Assembly (NCBI GenBank): GCA_916610825.1
Contig: OU744446.1
Span: 28,348,445 to 28,412,444, forward strand
Source: Haliclystus octoradiatus
Lineage: Eukaryota > Cnidaria > Staurozoa > Stauromedusae > Haliclystidae
Direction: 5' to 3'
DNA: 64,000 nucleotides
The position numbers and the translations under genes were made by a program. Below the pieces are notes generated by a model. It saw only the letters and a program-made list of their open reading frames with translations, searched no databases and was not told the origin of the DNA. Positions 51,136 through 62,839 of this stretch are shown piece by piece. Each line of letters starts with the position of its first letter. Positions within the stretch are counted from its first letter, which is position 1.

Positions 51136-51779
51136 CCTATTTGTATTAATATCGATATACATTATATTGTCTTGTGGCCTAGAATGTTTGGAGAAGTATC
51201 AACATATATTTACGCTGCAAGCAGAGAGCTCAGAGAGTATCAACGTAACTATGAAAGAGCTTCAACGAGAAGGCGAACAGTTCCAATAATTTCTAAATCA
51301 GATTTTGATGCCGCTGCTCTGTTGAATTTCTTTATTATCAGCAAACGATTAGAGGTGAGCGAGACAATTATTATGCAACCTGTTACAGTGTCTGTGTCGT
51401 AAGGCTCATATCTTAATTTGTGACATTCCTTAAATAAATCACCAGCCACCATTTAAATCTATATAAAGAAACAGAATGAACTCGATTAGCACTGGCGACG
51501 TACTTACGAATTCTTCCACCCACAGCTAAAAAGAAGAGTCTGTCTGCATTGCAAGCTAGTGAATACTGATTGATGATGATAGTGATTAATAACGTCTTAA
51601 TTTGCCTCAATTATACGAATCAATTTACGTGAATTCTATAATGACCCAACCCGGGATGAGCGACGTAAATCCTTGGTCTAAATGTTTTAGATTTATGAAG
51701 CAAGATAATTATTATTCCTATTTAAATTCAGAATGATATCATAATTTAAATAGTTTATATATAATTATATATAGATATG

Positions 51780-52005
51780 AAAAAAGATAATACAAGAACC
51801 TGTTCCGTAACTCGGAGTTTCACCTGTTTATTTTTGCGATAATCTGTCTGACGGTTTAACCGTCTGATTACAGAAGAGTAAACGGATGATAGGAAAATAA
51901 ACGCGTGAAACTCTGAGTTACGGAAAAGCCTCTAGCCTGATATTTGTTTCACTTCTATATTATGCTCTCTTTTATGAAACATTGAACATTTTCGCGTATA
52001 TGTGT
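51780..52005. repeat. Hairpin element, TTTCACG/GCGATC family, copy with tail
   Basis: CCGTAACTCGGAGTTTCACC pairs with GTGAAACTCTGAGTTACGG. The tail (TATTATGCTCTC..CATTGAAC..TATGTGTTTACC) is the complement of the left flank of copy A, showing the mobile unit is larger than the hairpin. It lies just past the GTPase stop codon. Confidence 0.75.
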
Positions 52006-52094
52006 TTACCTCAAATATGATATTAGTTTACATATAAAATATTACGACAATTCAACATCTACTTACGTAGTATCGCATTCAGCCCAACTTTGAC

Positions 52095-55000
52095 TCAATG
52101 CGCTGAGTAAAAATCATCCAGAATGTCTTTAAACATATCCTCTATACCCTCGCCAGTTGCAGAAGACGTGATATAATGACTAATCGAATAAATGAAATAA
52201 ATTACTTACAAATTACAGCTGATGCTCGTATTGAGCGTCCGACAAAAGTAGGAATCCTGGAATCCTAGATTCCGGAAGGTTAGAGCAAATTCAGAAGACA
52301 GTTGATATTTTAAACGATTTATTGGTCAAACATCAACAAAAAATATTCAGAAGAAAATGTAACATTCTTCTATGATTCTAGAAGGCTGAACCTCATAACA
52401 GCTGAAGCGTATGATGTGCTCATAACAGCCATTACATAGTCCCATAATCTAATCTAGAAATCTACATAAATCTGTATTTCAGGGTATGAAAACGATACAA
52501 GCATGCAACGGTTAAACACCTATCACCATGGTATTATAAGATTAGAAGGTCTAAAGATGAATGATACTACAAAGTAGGGGGATACAAAATGTTGTGTAGT
52601 TCATGGCATTCAGAGCAAACATTTCCAAACAAAATTGCAATTTTCAGATACGTATATATATATATTATAAATTTTATAGTTGAAAATAGTTAAAAATTAG
52701 ATATTCATCTTGCTACTTAAAGTTTCACGGCTAAGCGATCCTGGCAATTTATTAAAACCTTTAATAAATTGCTTGATGATAGCTTAGGCGTGAAACTTGA
52801 AGTAGCAAGATGAATATCTAATTTTTGACTATTTCCAACTATAAAATTTGCTCTGCTGTATAGCATTGAGCACTATCGCATTTAGTAAAGGCAAATAATA
52901 AATATATTTATAATAAAATTATGTTTATCTAATAGCAGATAATATAGGGCTCTATGTCTTCCTTTGACAGAGCGGTAAATAATAATAATATATGGCGAAA
53001 GAGTCAAAGAATACACATTCTTTACTGTTACTTAAGTTTCACGCATTTCACAGCGATCTTCAGACAAATTTTTTATCTATCTGATCTTATCTATCTTATT
53101 GAGTAAAAAATCTGTCTGAAGATACCTGAAACTATGAAATGCCTGAAACTTGAGTAACAGTAAAGAATGTGTATTCTTTGACTCTTTTACCATATATTAT
53201 TATTAAATATATTTTTAATAATAATATATGGCGAAAGAGTCAAAGAATACACATTCTTTACTGTTACTCAAGTTTCACGCTTTTCACAGCGATCTTCAGA
53301 CAGATTTTTTACTCAGATTTTTTACTGATTTTTAGATTGAGTAAAAAATCTGTCTGAAGATCGCTGTGAAAAGCGTGAAACTTGAGTAACAGTAAAGAAT
53401 GTGTATTCTTTGACTCTTTCGCCATATATTATTATTATTTACCGCTCTGTCAAATGAAGACATAGAGCCCTATATTATCTGCTATTAGATAAACATAAAT
53501 TTTATTAAATATATTTTTATATTTATTCATTTATTTATATATGCATTTTTTTTTTTTTGGGGGGGGGGCAGTAAAAATAAAATTGCAATTTGCAGAAACG
53601 TATCTTCTTCCTAACATTATTATTGAAATGAAAGTCAGACGACCCGTTTAATCAATCACTGTTAAGTTAAGAATAGTTAGACAAGTACACATAGACCTAC
53701 ATACCCAGTAGTATTCTTTTGTGCCCATTCAGCCACGTCATTGATTAATGATTTCTTATGGGATAGATCAATCTGATGAAGAACACAACAACTAAAATAG
53801 TCAGTATATTAAAATGAGAATATTGATTTTCCAATTCAATAAAGATGAAACAACGTCAATATAACATCGATCTATATATAATTGTATCTTTTTATCTAAT
53901 GTATGTGCAGAACATAATTATTATCATTATTTAGAAACGTTTAAGCTTTATAAAAATAGGTTGAGTGAGAAAAGGGAAAGAGATAATTTTTCTGACATCA
54001 ATCACGGGGGTTTTGATCAATGTGACTCTGCTGTTTCGTGATCGATTTATCAACTTTTCACGTTCTCGAGTTGTTTTGATGCCCGTGACTTCGATTTCAG
54101 TTCACAGTACATAGAAGAAAAGGGTACATAGAAGAAAAGGGTAACAATGAGAAAGTCGGCGAGTCGGTGAGTTGACTTTTCTCACCCACCCCATTAAAAT
54201 AGAACATATGCAATAGAAATAAATTACAGCATTTACAAAACAAACGAATAATAGAAGAACACAGATGGCTGGATTGTAATAGTTATATTATGTTATGGTG
54301 ATCATTAGCTGATATGTTATTCAGTCCCTAACAAACCTGATTGCGGGCCTGATTGCCAACCAAGTTGCATTTCAGGGACAGAGACAGTAATGCGGTAGTA
54401 ATGAGTGACATTCAAAGAGATAAATATTCTCCTTTCACCAAACAGAGTACAACATAGTACAGGAGGCTACACAAGATCGCATACACTACTTGATCGTATA
54501 ATTACTCCATAGAATTGCTGTTTACTGGTCTGATCTAATATCGAAATACTATACTCAGCAATGGATTTTTGACGACAAAGCATGCTCATCATATTGTGGG
54601 TGACTAGCAATCAGTTAGCATGTAGTTAACTGAAAACAGAATATTATTACTATATTATTATAATCAATCCTTTCATCTTCATTAAAGCACTAACCTTGTT
54701 TCCAATAACAACAAGTTTTGAATTTTTACCACCACAAGAATAAAGTTCGTTCTTCCATTGCACAAAATTTGATAATGGTGGAATAGTAGTAGTATCATAG
54801 ACTAGCAGACATATCTGAAGAAAATTTATCAAATGATAATTAGGCTACATTTCAATAACAAAATTCCCAGTATCATTCAATGTGTTTGAACTGGATAAAA
54901 ATGTTCATGAACTCAGATTATCCAATATTCCACAAATTAAGAATTTGTGATGAATATTACTTACTTCAGTCATATTGAAAATGAACACCGAATAATCTGC

Positions 55001-58000
55001 TTTATCCCTAATAAATATGTTAAGACAATCTTCAAACTTGTACTTAGCAGTGTCGGGCACATTAAATGTATCTGAAACCGCTAAAATATGATAATAAATC
55101 AGAAAGATTTTATAGCTATTAGTGTCAAAATCTAGGAAAGCTTTTATTGATAACTTTCTTACATATAACAATATTGCTGTGTTTATTTTTATTTTTGTTT
55201 ATAATGTGTGATTATAGCTCGAATTTGAAGTTTTAAAATGTTTTTTTGTCAAATTGGCAAAAATTACTGCTTTTTGATAAATTATTATTGCATCTACAAT
55301 CGAGAGTACAATCTACATATCTGTGAATTGTTCTTCATTTTTAACTATACGAAATAAAAAAAGTTGAGTTCATGAACTATTCATGAAACTCCTGAACAAT
55401 TCAATAATTCATGAACGTTAAATGGCCCAATTTCCATACACAATAAACATGAATGTTCATGAAAATTGGCCAATCAACGTTCATAAACATTGAACTGCTT
55501 TACAGGGGATCTCTGAGATAACTTAGAATACTAAAGTATTCTGCGTGCGGAACAGGGAAATATTTTGACAAATGAATCTGGAGCATGCACTGTGAGTTTC
55601 AATAGTTGTGATATGTTATGTGATATAGTTTGATCATAATAAGCAAATAATTTTAAGTTAATGAAGACACAAGTTAGCTATTAATTATGATCAGGGTCAG
55701 CCCTAGCCCTTGTGCAGACTAAAACCAATCTTAAGGAAAGCGTGTAAACACTTGAGAGTATATCTTAACTTTCGTTAAGATCGGTTTTAGTCTGCACACA
55801 GGCTAGGTCAGATCTTAAGCAAAATTGTTTGTTGCTTAGTGTTACCTTATATATGGTGATATATACCTACATCAGTTTGAGAATAGAGTTCTCGTCGCAC
55901 TTTTAAGTATGATTGATGTCCAGCTAGATCCCAAAATGTGATTCTTACTGTTTAAGATAGACATTTGAATTACTCGTTAAATGATGTACCCAAAGCAAAT
56001 CAAGTAAATCAGAAAAAAATCAATAACATACCATCTTTGGGTCCATTCTTCAACAGCTTGAAACCTGAAAGAGAAATATTTGACAGTATTTTTCTTTGAC
56101 AAGGGGTAATATGAATTGAGCCATTTTGTTACTAATCACTGGAAGGAGTCATCTAGGTCATAAACAAGTTTATAAACCTGTTTTAAAGAAATTTGTTTGC
56201 ATAAATAAACACTCCTTGTCTGTGTTCCACAAAACTTCTAGGTTTATTTGAAAGCATACTTCAATGCTGCTTATAATTTTGTATTTCCGATAGAAAGTAG
56301 CATATAGATTCCTTTGTTTATTGTCATTTGATTCTCTAATAATATTTTATCGTTCTACAATTTCAGCGGTAAGAGAATAGTGTTATATAGTAGAAGTTTG
56401 GTAATGTGACCATTATTAACATTGAATATACTTATAAACTTACCATAATCCACACCAATTGTTTCCTGGTATATCTTGTCAAACTGAAATAGAACAATAA
56501 TTCAGGCATATCAAATTTCCAACTGAATTTAGCAACTACTTGAAACTATATATAGTGATTGATTAATAATAAATAAACGAAAAAATCAGACATTCATATT
56601 TGCTACTATTAGTTTCACGCCAAGGCGATCATCAGGCAATTTAATCAATTAAACAGCTCTGCATTTATGGCATCGAGCACTATTGAAACAGCAAAGACAA
56701 CACAAGTACCTTGATATTACTATAGTGATTAATTATATCTATTTATGAAAAATCCATTCTTGCAAAATCAATCCCTGGAGAAAGACTTTGAAGTTGTATT
56801 ATTACCAATACAAAGTGCACAATCTATAAACAAGATACATTGTGCCTTTACTAGTTTACTAGAGGTAGAAGTTTCATATGCATCTTCTGTATCATTGAGG
56901 CGAAATTGTGACTGAATGACCTTGAGACTTACATTCAGCTATGCTGAAACAAGGGTCCAGGGAGATGTGCCTGTAATTCTGACTTAAATGACATATTATC
57001 AGAGCCATCAAAACAGCTGCTGTTCTTACAAATTTAAACCAACCGGTTTATGAAATATGATGGGAAGAGACTTGACGGTACAACAATAATTTTGAGGAAG
57101 TCAGAAACCCCCTTGTCAGTTGACAATTTTCGAAACACATTCACAATCTGTTGTGCACTGTTGTGTTGTGCCTGTTGAGAGAGATTTCTTACCAGTTTCT
57201 AGTTACCCGCATCTGATTGTAGATAGCTTGTGGCATTTTTTAGAAGAAAAATATGTCAAGCGAATGAAAATAGGTAGACTATTATAATGTTATAATGTGA
57301 CTGTTCATCTAATATTATATTACCAAATTACATTCTCTATCATGGCTATAACAGCCTGCAGAGCGAAGACAATACTATAAGAAATGTGTAATAAATATAT
57401 TACCGAGTTATTTATCTAATGTATTATCAAATAACTTTTCTAAATTATGAATGCATTTTCAATAAATGAATGTTTCAATAGCACTTTATAGATAGAAATG
57501 CTGTTGTGGACATTTTGCAGCCGACTGGGCTTAAGGTAGTTCTAACATTGTGAACTAACCTGATTTTCGCATAAAGATTTGATAAGACAGGTTTTTCCTG
57601 CTTGTGATTCTCCAATACAAACAATCTACAATTGGAACAAAGCAAGGTCAAATCAAGAGCATAACCGATTATCATCAACTTTCATTAACAGACTGTAGAC
57701 GGAATACTATCCCTGTCAACAGATCCATAAATATTTTAAATGATGTGTTCGTCAACAGCTGATCATGAGGAGATTCATAAATAAACAGTTCATGAACTCA
57801 ACAAAATTTGTTTGCGGGGTGACATTTCCATAAAATGTTTCTGATCGCTTTATGGAAAGCTCATGAGAAGTGGGTTCGTCAAATTTGAATAGTCCACAGT
57901 CTCTCAACTTTTTTTGAGAAAGTAGGGTTTATGAATGTTAATGTATCAAATCGATTTCACTGGAGTAATTAAAAGCTATTTTGAGGTCCTTAACTGTTCA

Positions 58001-58317
58001 ACAGAATATCTGGAAAAATCAATAAAAAGGGTAGTTCCACTACCCTTGCCAATACCCTTGAAAGCATAGTTCATGAACTGCTGATAACTGCTTTTGAGGT
58101 GTCCAAGAACTGAGTTCATAAAAGTTAAATGACCCCATTTTCATTAACACAAATGAATTGTGTGGCATTTGATCACCTTGCAATGACTGAAATCATATCA
58201 TATCATCATTTAAATTCTCCTCACTTCACAAACCTTGATCCAATCAGCTTTTTTCATCTCATTATCGATGAATCCATTCAGATCATTTATCCGTTTTGTA
58301 ACTAGAGACTCATCCAT
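52095..58317 (-). CDS. Rab-like small GTPase related to DNAJC27/RBJ G domain, 8 exons, no J domain
   Basis: Exons in transcription order: 58317-58234, 57625-57560, 56483-56444, 56064-56032, 55947-55871, 54814-54695, 53772-53705, 52179-52095. They total 573 bp (190 residues). G motifs: G1 GESQAGKT (33-40), switch-I Thr58 in ETIGVDYG, G3 WDLAGH (80-85), G4 GNKID (138-142, split between two exons), G5 TSSA (167-170). His85 replaces the usual catalytic Gln, as I recall for DNAJC27, and the TIGVDYG and REL/LVYD segments also resemble it. The protein stops 20 residues after G5, with no J domain and no C-terminal prenylation cysteine (ends SAH). The start at 58317 follows an in-frame stop; a second in-frame ATG at 58257 would shorten the N-terminus by 20 residues. 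It binds and perhaps slowly hydrolyses GTP; the pathway is unknown. Confidence 0.9.
52236..52400 (+). mobile_element. GTCCGAC-family element, second good copy
   Basis: It carries GTCCGACAAAAGTAGGAATC, the GAATCCTAGATTCCGGAAGG block, the shared ATTTATTGGTCAAAC interior and AGAAGGCTGAACC near the right end. It lies in the last GTPase intron. Confidence 0.65.
52660..52855. repeat. Hairpin element, TTTCACG/GCGATC family
   Basis: Arms of about 80 bp from TATAAATTTTATAGTTGAAA to its complement, around a centre CAATTTATTAAAACC. TTTCACGGCTAAGCGATCCT carries the family core. It lies in the last GTPase intron. Confidence 0.85.
52895..53525. repeat. Nested palindrome of about 620 bp with two hairpin modules
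   Basis: The outer arm 52900-53000 (TAATAGCAGATAATATAGGG, GACAGAGCGGTAAATAATAA) returns as its complement at 53425-53520. Between them sit two hairpins, about 53000-53210 and 53215-53430. Each has arms of ATGGCGAAAGAGTCAAAGAA..AGTTTCACGC..CACAGCGATCTTCAGAC. The second module's arms look almost perfect. Confidence 0.85.
53547..53570. repeat. T-run joined to G-run
   Basis: About eleven T followed by about ten G, next to the nested palindrome in the last GTPase intron. Confidence 0.85.
55368..55510. repeat. TTCATGAA palindromic element, double centre
   Basis: Contains GAACGTTAAATGGCCC and, later, a similar reversed centre; ends CTTTACAGGGG. Confidence 0.6.
55704..55805. mobile_element. TAGCCTGCGCGCAGAC-family hairpin, second copy
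   Basis: TAGCCCTTGTGCAGACTAAA pairs with TTTTAGTCTGCACACAGGCTA; interior AATCTTAAGGAAAG pairs with CTTTCGTTAAGATC. Flanks GGTCAGCCC and GGTCAGATC agree at seven of nine bases, as for an old 9-bp duplication. It lies in a GTPase intron. Confidence 0.72.
56575..56720. repeat. TTTCACG/GCGATC family, single-arm copy
   Basis: TTTCACGCCAAGGCGATCAT..CAGGCAATTTAATCAATTAA is followed by ATCGAGCACTATTGAAACAG, the tail of the family. The second arm is missing. Confidence 0.65.
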
Positions 58318-60190
58318 CACTTTAATCAGATTTTTTTCTCAAGCAATATGTAAAATTATCATTGAAGAGGAAGTTGACAGGAATTGCCAGTTTGTAGGCC
58401 ATGAACATGATCTGAAAGAATCAAGTTTAAAGAAATATCTGCTATCTGAGTAAAAAGAATCCTACAAGTAAAGCAATCACAGCCAATAGTGGGATTCAAG
58501 TGATTCTTTTAAATCCCCTTTGAATTTAGACTGCTACTAGCCTGAATAGTTGACTCTTTGCTGATTTGATAAATAGGCAATGTCTATGCAAAAATATTAA
58601 ATAACTAAATTATTTCTATTATTAATTTTGGAATCAAACCATATGAAATGTAGGCCTATAAATAACTCAGTATATAAACATTGACAATGACAAAATATAT
58701 TCATATACATTGCCTGCGGCAATTCTGAGTAGCTGTACCATTTCACTTTGGGAATATTATGATGTATTTTAGTTTGTGAATTTATGAAGTTTTGTATCAT
58801 ATCCTCATTCAACAGTATTTAGTTTAGATATCCATGAGATATCCAAATCTTTTCAAATTTTCATATCAACCATGACATAGACTATATGATAAAAACAACA
58901 ACAAAAAATAGTATTTTTCTGGCAATTTCCCCTCCATAAAAGTTTGTAAGTTCATGAACAGTTCATGAACTCCTGAACTGTTTTTTGGAGAGGCTACCGA
59001 CAAGGAGCTATTTATTACTCCAACTGCTTATCTTGTTCATAATCTTGTTTCCACCATTGATAGGCTATTCACAAATCAAATTTAAGTATATTGAATCGGT
59101 ATAATCTATACAGTTTATAAAGGCGAATGTCTGTGTGTATATGTGATGGTATGTCGCGATTTTCTCAGCCATTTCAAAACCGAATGAATAAAAAAACATA
59201 TCATCTGATAGATAATTGTAAGTAGTTAAGTACCTAACAGGCTTTTTCACAGTTATCCTTTGATTTGCGTATTGAAAGAAAATTTCATTTCATTCACTGA
59301 TTTTGCTTTGCTTTTCAATCGCCATTTACGACATGCTTTGGTGCGTCGCGTTTCTATTGTTTTATATTAAAATCAAAGTGTTCTCCAATTTCATTTCACA
59401 TAAAAGGTAGTTAATTCAGCCAAAATTAATCCCTCAAAGCAGGTAGTTACACATTGCTAGTATCATATAATTGCTAATTGCAACCTTAGTGAAGTAATCT
59501 TTTAGACAGTTATTGCTAATTATTAATCTTTACAAATGTCAGTTTGCTCAGATGAACTTCTTTTGATACTCCAAAATAAGAAAAGAAAATTATACTTTGA
59601 TTGACATGTTGGAATAATCTATAGCTTATTGGTTTAGGATCATACGCAACTTAGCAACTAGCCAGACGTTTCAAATCTCTGTTAGAGAAGATATGGAAAA
59701 TTAATGTCGAAACACGCTGAAGATGGAAGCATAAGCGTTAATTTCATGCTGATGCATCAACTTAGGCAAAACAATATCCTAGTTAAAACCCACAAATAAA
59801 ATGTGGAATCTCTATTTTGAACATTCGCAATACTGTATCTTCTAAACATGTTAAGGTTATGTAAAGAATCGATGAGCGTCCAATTGGAATAATTATTGTA
59901 AAAGACTGTCACAAGCGTTTTGTGAACTTTTACGGCTACGTCCAGGGCGGACTGACGAAAATAAACATTTACTTAACATTTTGGAGTCTACGGCGTGGGA
60001 ATACATCGCTTTGAGCGATGGATTTAGGTGTAGTGAATATAGCAATAGTATGTTTTATGAATAAGTTTGATTGATTAATTTAGCCTACTGTACCTTGTAT
60101 TTGTGTCACTGACTCACTGTCATCTTAGTTACTTAATTTCATATAGGCTTACACCTACCTAACATTGGCACATTGCTTTGCAGTTTATTG
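58318..60190. other. Region between the GTPase gene start and the Copia element
   Basis: The minus-strand GTPase promoter should be near 58320-59400. One TTCATGAA element lies at 58928-58998. The rest is AT-rich with no gene that I recognise. Confidence 0.6.
58928..58998. repeat. TTCATGAA palindromic element, short copy
   Basis: CCCCTCCATAAAAG, AAGTTCATGAACAGTTCATG, then CTGTTTTTTGGAGAGG. Further decayed pieces lie at 28357-28418, 40311-40350, 57775-57830 and 58065-58150. Confidence 0.65.
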
Positions 60191-60408
60191 TGTTGAGATT
60201 CATGCTGATGATTTACACCTTTTGAAGTATATGTGTAGTTTAATATTACTCGGTTTATTATTAATAGTTTTTGATTGGAAGCTTTTATAGTTATCCTTCT
60301 TGTTCAGTTTTACGATTGCTGGAGTTTTAAGGTGTGGTATCCGAAGTACGGATGTGTTTAGTATAAAGTATATTTAGCGGCTATAGCGTGGTGCTATATA
60401 TTTCACCA
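60191..60408 (+). repeat. Probable 5' LTR of the Copia element
   Basis: It begins TGTTGAGA, ends CACCA directly before the primer-binding site, and holds a TATA-like stretch (AGTATAAAG near 60359). At about 218 bp it is in the size range of Copia LTRs. The left edge is inferred because the 3' LTR is not available for comparison. Confidence 0.5.
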
Positions 60409-60422
60409 GGTTATGGGCCCAG
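60409..60422 (+). other. Copia primer-binding site (initiator-tRNA anticodon-stem type)
   Basis: GGTTATGGGCCCAG is complementary to the anticodon stem and loop of animal initiator tRNA-Met rather than to its 3' end. This half-tRNA priming is known from Drosophila copia. Confidence 0.8.
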
Positions 60423-60686
60423 ATGAAATCACGCATTTGATTAGCTGTTATTGAAAGAAAGTTTGTACCTTCACAAAATAAAGAAATTAACAGGGTGATG
60501 GTTATATGATATTTGATGTTATATTACCTTGAGTGATTGGTGATTTTATATCTGCATCATCTATCAAAGTTGTTTGTTTATTTCTACACAACGAAGTTTC
60601 ACTGACTCTGGTGTACTTCCGTGTTGATGAAATAAAGTATTGTTTACCTGTTTTTTTATTGAAAGTGTTACATACAATTTATTATT

Positions 60687-61706
60687 ATGTCATCTGATGA
60701 TAAACTCCCAAACATCGAGAAGTTGACTGATTGTAATTGGCCGATATGGAGATTACAAATGGAGGCATATTTCCAAGCGAAGGAATAATGGCCATTGATA
60801 AATGGGGATGAAATGGAACCGACGCCGTTGCCGTTGTTACCGATCCCGTCAGAGGAAGAACAAAGAAGGCATGTTGGTGCAAGTGCAAAATATACTGTAC
60901 GAGCTGCAAGGGTGAAATCGATTCTATTACAAATGGTTTTGATTAATCAACTACATATTATTGCTAGACAAGAATTGACGAAGCCGAAACAATTGTGGGA
61001 CGAACTTGTCGGAACATTTGATCGCCCTGCATTGTCTAATAAGTTAGATTTGCAGACACGATTGTTAGACATAAGAATGGAAACCGGTTCATCTGTAGAC
61101 AATTATTTCAAGCAACTACAGGATATTACTGAACGTTTGGCGGCTCTTAAGGCACCTGTCGATAAGGACTTTCAAGGTGCAATTCTTTTAAGAGGTCTAA
61201 CATCTGAATATGCACCGTTAAAAACAGCCTATATTGCAGAGGGTGACGTCACCATCGCTGAATTAAGAGAAACACTTAAAACAGAAGAAAGAAGGATTAT
61301 TAATGCTGGTAATAATGTTGACAATACCGTATTATATGTTTCATGTTGTTTTGGTAATACCGGTACTCAAAAAGGAAATATCAATGTTAAGTACAAACCT
61401 GGATCTTGTTATGGGTGTGGTCAGATGGGACATTTTAGGAGGGACTGTAAAATAAGACCTTATAAAGATAATTTACAACATCAAGCAAATCAAGTTATTA
61501 ATCATACTAATAGTGACACTCAAAATTATACTCAAAGTAATAATGGTAACAATGGTGTATTTGCAGCAGTCCATGATTTAAATTATACAAAATCAGCATC
61601 ATCTTCAGGCTGGTTAATAGATTCTGGTGCAAGTCGTCACATGACAAACGACTTTAATTTAATGCAGGACTATGTAAATTTAATATTGCTGAACCAGTGG
61701 TATTAG
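60687..61706 (+). pseudogene. Copia gag and start of protease, with internal stop
   Basis: The frame opens with ATG at 60687, meets TAA at 60786-60788, then runs open in the same frame to 61706. It contains a UBN2-type Gag region, a CCHC zinc knuckle (CX2CX4HX4C, 61407-61448) and the aspartic-protease motif DSGA (61620-61631). About 50 bases after the protease motif a one-base loss shifts the frame and the remaining protease is read elsewhere. Confidence 0.92.
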
Positions 61707-61861
61707 GAAATGGAAGTAAATGCAATGCCATTGGAAAAGGTAAAGTAAAGATCAAAATGAACTCTAATTTGCATTATGTTATTGACGTAATTTATGTACC
61801 ACAAATGGCGCACAATTTTTTTGTGTCCCAGTAGCTACAGCTGAAGGGTGTACAGTTAAAT

Positions 61862-62839
61862 TTGAAGAGTATCAATGTGAGATTAGAAACTCTAGTGGTA
61901 GTCTTATTGGTAAAGGTAAGAGAGTTGAACAAAATACATCAACTAGAATGTTTAATTGATGAATCCTGTAAACTTATTCAGGACTCTCTATCGTCCAAGT
62001 TAGATGTATGGCATCAACGCCTTGGTCATGCGTGTTTCAATAGATTGAAAGAAGCGGTTAATAAAGATATGGTTATCGGTGTAGACTTACCTGCAGGTGA
62101 GAGTTTATCTTTTTGTGAAGGATGTGTTATGGCGAAACAGCACCGTTTGCCATTCAAATCAAACAATGAAATCAAGGCACAAAATCTTCTTGATCTTGCA
62201 CATACTGATATTTGTGGTCCCATGTCGGTGTCATCAATGGGTGATGCCAAAGATTTTATAACATTTATTGATGACTATAGCAGATGTTGCGAGGTTTATT
62301 TCTTAAATGATAGATCAGAAGCCTAAGCAATGTTCAAAGAGTTTGAAGTACAAGTAACAAATGAATGCGGAAGAAACACCAAAGCAGTAAGGAGTGACAG
62401 AGGCGGAGAATACATTTCTGCAGACTTCCAAAACTTTTTAAAGCAGAAAGGCATAAAGTATGAACCAACACCTGCATACTCGCCACAGAAAAATGGTGTA
62501 GCAGAAAGGATGAATCGTACTCTACAAGAGATAGCATTGGCTCAACTTGTACATGCTGGGTTACCAACATCATTCTGGGCAGAAGCCTTGCACACTGTGG
62601 TTCTTATTAGAAACAGAATGCCGATCTCACTTTTAGATAGTACACCATATGAAAGATGGTATAAGAAGAAACCGAACTTGAAAATGGTGAGAGTATTTGG
62701 ATGCACAGCATATGCATTGAAACCCAAGATGGAAAGAAAAAAGTTGCATAATAAATCAGAGAAAATTGTTTCCTTGGTTATGCTAGTGGAACTCATGGGT
62801 AGGCCTATCGCCTTTGGAATGAGCGAACCAAAAAGTTAG
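61862..62839 (+). pseudogene. Copia GAG-pre-integrase and integrase, interrupted
   Basis: The HHCC zinc-binding part has WHQRLGH near 62009 and CEGCVMAKQ near 62115. The integrase core acidic residues lie in HTDICGP (about 62205), SDRGGEY (about 62394) and KNGVAERM (about 62490). TAA at 62324-62326 splits the frame; the same frame resumes at once. A frame change near 62775 ends the reading of the C-terminal part. Confidence 0.93.

Larger units (their letters stand above)
49550..52094. other. Region downstream of the cystine-knot and GTPase genes
   Basis: Holds a (TA)n run at about 51107-51135 and the hairpin element at 51780-52005. AATAAA words on the minus strand near 51826 could end the GTPase transcript. 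Several short open frames (50148, 50577, 51097) have no recognisable protein features. Confidence 0.55.
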
